From Legionella genomosp. 1 (lineage in GTDB: Bacteria > Pseudomonadota > Gammaproteobacteria > Legionellales > Legionellaceae): DNA of 7,859 nucleotides. The stretch is from NCBI GenBank assembly GCA_945901965.1, contig CAMDMN010000092.1:1-7859 (forward strand), written 5' to 3'. Below the pieces are notes generated by a model, which did not search any database, had not been told where the DNA came from, and worked only from the letters and a program-made list of their open reading frames with translations. Positions 6,389 to 7,859 of this stretch are shown one piece after another; position 1 is the first letter of the stretch; each line of letters starts with the position of its first letter. Both the position numbers and the translations under genes were made by a program.

Positions 6389-7051
6389 CTAAAACAACTG
6401 ATTTAATTTGTTAAATTCATCATCAAAAGACCCCGTCCCAAATTTTATTTTGGCTAATAATGGTGCCGATATTTTTTGCGATAATATTGCGATATTTTCA
6501 TCTAAGGCTTGCATTTCCTTATCTAAACAATTAGCTATCCAACCTACACAGATTAAATTATGAGTTTTTAAAGCCAACTCCGTTAGTAAGGCATGATTTA
6601 TACAACCTAAGCGCATACCTACCACTAATATTACAGGAATTTTACTAAGCTTTAAAAAATCAATCCAGGTTAGAGAATCTGAAAGTGGCACCATTAATCC
6701 ACCAGCACCTTCTATTAATTGATAGTCAAACTTTGAAAATTCTGCATCATTACAATAATCTATTACTTCGTTAACATTAATATCTTTTCCTTCAAAAGCT
6801 GCTGCAATATTAGGTGAAATTGCTGCTTTAAAACGCCATGGAGAAGTTCTTTGAATTAATATGCCATTATGCTTCCTAATCTGCTCTTCATCATCAGATA
6901 TAAATATCCCGTCTTCATCATTACAACCACTGGCAACAGGCTTTAATCCAATAACAGATTTTGTCTGTTCTTTAAAATAATCCAATAACCTACATGTAAC
7001 ATAAGTTTTCCCGCAATCAGTATCAGTTCCTGTTATAAAATAACGTTTCAT
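6389..7051 (-). CDS. bioD: Dethiobiotin synthetase (ATP-dependent)
   Basis: Cytoplasmic enzyme that closes the ureido ring of dethiobiotin from 7,8-diaminopelargonate, CO2 and ATP, the penultimate step of biotin synthesis. The 220 residues are the usual length. P-loop GTDTDCGKT at 8-16 (K15, T16), KPVASG at 37-42 (K37 and S41 as in E. coli BioD), an acidic D53-D54 for Mg2+, SP-x-x-AAA near 79-85, EGAGGLMVP at 114-122, and VVGMRLGCINHALLT at 143-157. All active-site motifs are present, so it should be functional. ATG 7051 overlaps the bioH stop as ATGA, with AGAGGA nine bases upstream, so it is translated with bioH. The gene ends 24 bases from the convergent DOT1-like gene, with no clear terminator between them. 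Confidence 0.96.
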   Translation of the reverse strand: MKRYFITGTDTDCGKTYVTCRLLDYFKEQTKSVIGLKPVASGCNDEDGIFISDDEEQIRKHNGILIQRTSPWRFKAAISPNIAAAFEGKDINVNEVIDYCNDAEFSKFDYQLIEGAGGLMVPLSDSLTWIDFLKLSKIPVILVVGMRLGCINHALLTELALKTHNLICVGWIANCLDKEMQALDENIAILSQKISAPLLAKIKFGTGSFDDEFNKLNQLF

Positions 7052-7767
7052 TGTAAGAAATCCTCTAGCAGATTTTTAAAGCCTTCTTTATGCGATAGAA
7101 ATGGTACGTGCGCCGCATTATCAAATAAAAAATAATTAAAATTAGGATATAGTTCTTGCATAGCTATCATCGTCTTCCAAGGTGTAACCGCATCCAAACG
7201 ACCAAACATATATAAAACAGGAATTTTTAATTGCAAAAGAGATTCGCGTAAATCACAGATAGCTAACAAATCTAAGCCAGATTTCAATCCATCTAGTTTT
7301 GAAATATTTGCAATTTTTATCTCATTTTGTTCTTCGCCTTGCAACTGCAACCTTACAAATTCTATTAAAGTTTGCTGATGATTAGATGCTAAATTATTAT
7401 AAAAGTTATTAAAAACTTTTAATTTTACACCTGGCCAATTATCTTCTTTTATAAAATAAGGAGATGAGGTGATATTTACAAGATGAGTAACGCGCCCTTC
7501 TTCAAGAGCAAGTTTTGTTGCTAAAATCCCGCCCATTGACCAACCAGCGATTGCAAATTTTAGCGGCAGCTCCTTTAATAAATTTGTTTTAAATTCATCC
7601 CAAGGCATATAAGTAGTCATTCCAAAACCAGGTAAATCAACTAAAAATAGCTTAAAATTATTAGCTAATAAAGGAATAATTGGCCGCCAAATTTCTAGAT
7701 CAAAACCCCAACCATGAAATAGAACCAAAGGCTTCCCGTTACCTTCTATATGAATATTTATACTCAT
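7048..7767 (-). CDS. bioH: Pimeloyl-[ACP] methyl ester carboxylesterase
   Basis: Alpha/beta-hydrolase that removes the methyl group from pimeloyl-ACP methyl ester and so ends the BioC-BioH phase of pimelate synthesis. With the chosen start it has 239 residues. HGWG (18-21) forms the oxyanion region, GWSMGG (75-80) carries nucleophile S77, FGRLDAVTP (188-196) carries D192, and NAAHVPFLSH (217-226) carries H220. The GWS-x-GG and AAHxPFLSH wording is typical of BioH rather than general lipases. An in-frame TTG at 7812 would add 15 hydrophobic residues, but it lies in the right-edge repeat, so ATG 7767 is preferred; its ribosome site is weak. The stop overlaps bioD by four bases. Regulation is not clear: the upstream bases are occupied by the palindromic repeat. 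No bioC is seen in the window. Confidence 0.93.
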   Translation of the reverse strand: MSINIHIEGNGKPLVLFHGWGFDLEIWRPIIPLLANNFKLFLVDLPGFGMTTYMPWDEFKTNLLKELPLKFAIAGWSMGGILATKLALEEGRVTHLVNITSSPYFIKEDNWPGVKLKVFNNFYNNLASNHQQTLIEFVRLQLQGEEQNEIKIANISKLDGLKSGLDLLAICDLRESLLQLKIPVLYMFGRLDAVTPWKTMIAMQELYPNFNYFLFDNAAHVPFLSHKEGFKNLLEDFLQ

Positions 7768-7799
7768 AATTAACTTAAATCCAATGATGATCAATACAA

Positions 7800-7859
7800 G
7801 TAGGGTGGGCAAAGCGATAGCGTGCCCACCAGCTCAAAATTTTGGTGGGCACGCTATCG
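7800..7859. repeat. GC-rich palindromic intergenic repeat, cut by the window end
   Basis: A perfect 16-base inverted repeat: CGATAGCGTGCCCACC (7815-7830) and GGTGGGCACGCTATCG (7844-7859) around a 13-base AT-rich loop. GGTGGGC also occurs at 7804-7810 facing GCCCACC at 7824-7830, so the left half alone can fold. The left half begins GTAGGGTGGGCAAAGCG, a wording seen in dispersed intergenic repeats of several proteobacteria. The right arm reaches the last base, so the element very likely continues. No transposase is visible. Confidence 0.8.

Noticed and set aside
6365..6415. Bidirectional terminator between the DOT1-like gene and bioD
   Set aside because: Only a short all-A/T inverted repeat within the bioD 3' end and scattered T runs are present; no stable stem.
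7768..7812. TTG-initiated extension of BioH
   Set aside because: The extra residues come partly from the palindromic repeat and are not part of the alpha/beta-hydrolase N-terminus.
7800..7859. CRISPR repeat or insertion-sequence end
   Set aside because: There are no regularly spaced direct repeats and no transposase; the structure is a single large palindrome.

Overview
The window looks like chromosomal DNA of an AT-rich gammaproteobacterium. Its bacterial-type AspRS, DUF502 membrane protein, FmdB-type zinc-ribbon protein and BioH/BioD pair all have a proteobacterial look, and the combination would fit the Legionella/Coxiella side of the class. That placement is inference, because no rRNA or other lineage marker is present. 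I see no phage genes, transposase, CRISPR array, tRNA or rRNA.

Layout. Positions 1-1699 (minus strand) hold the 5' part of a large exported membrane protein. It has a signal peptide, a long coiled-coil region and then several membrane helices, as in the big MscS-type mechanosensitive channels; its C-terminal part lies beyond the left edge. Positions 1674-4374 (minus) hold a compact operon read FmdB-type zinc ribbon -> DUF502 -> aspS, with overlapping or closely spaced genes. The channel gene follows directly, probably starting from a TTG inside aspS. A good sigma70-type promoter (4425-4454) precedes the operon. Positions 4375-4629 are non-coding and hold that promoter, a large GC-rich palindrome with a T-tract (probable terminator of the upstream gene) and a small inverted repeat. 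Positions 4630-5607 (minus) encode a MASE1-like multi-pass membrane protein with no output domain. Positions 5735-6364 (plus, divergent) encode a small DOT1-like SAM methyltransferase. Positions 6389-7767 (minus) hold bioH-bioD with a 4-base overlap. The right edge (7800-7859) is a GC-rich palindromic repeat, cut by the window.

How the genes work together. BioH demethylates pimeloyl-ACP methyl ester and BioD closes the ureido ring of dethiobiotin, so this pair covers an early and a late step of biotin synthesis. AspRS carries His30 and Gly81 at positions linked to the non-discriminating enzyme type, so it may also charge tRNA-Asn with Asp. The MASE1/DOT1 pair is the least ordinary part: a sensor-type membrane domain without output beside a methyltransferase of the histone-H3K79 methylase fold. 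At least parts of the MASE1 gene are clearly richer in G+C than the channel gene, and palindromic repeat material lies around the region, so this block is the best candidate for an accessory insertion.

Several starts are not the longest possible ones. Shine-Dalgarno position and family N-termini favour internal ATGs for the zinc-ribbon and methyltransferase genes, and family alignment alone favours one for bioH. They favour TTG starts for DUF502 and probably for the channel gene.
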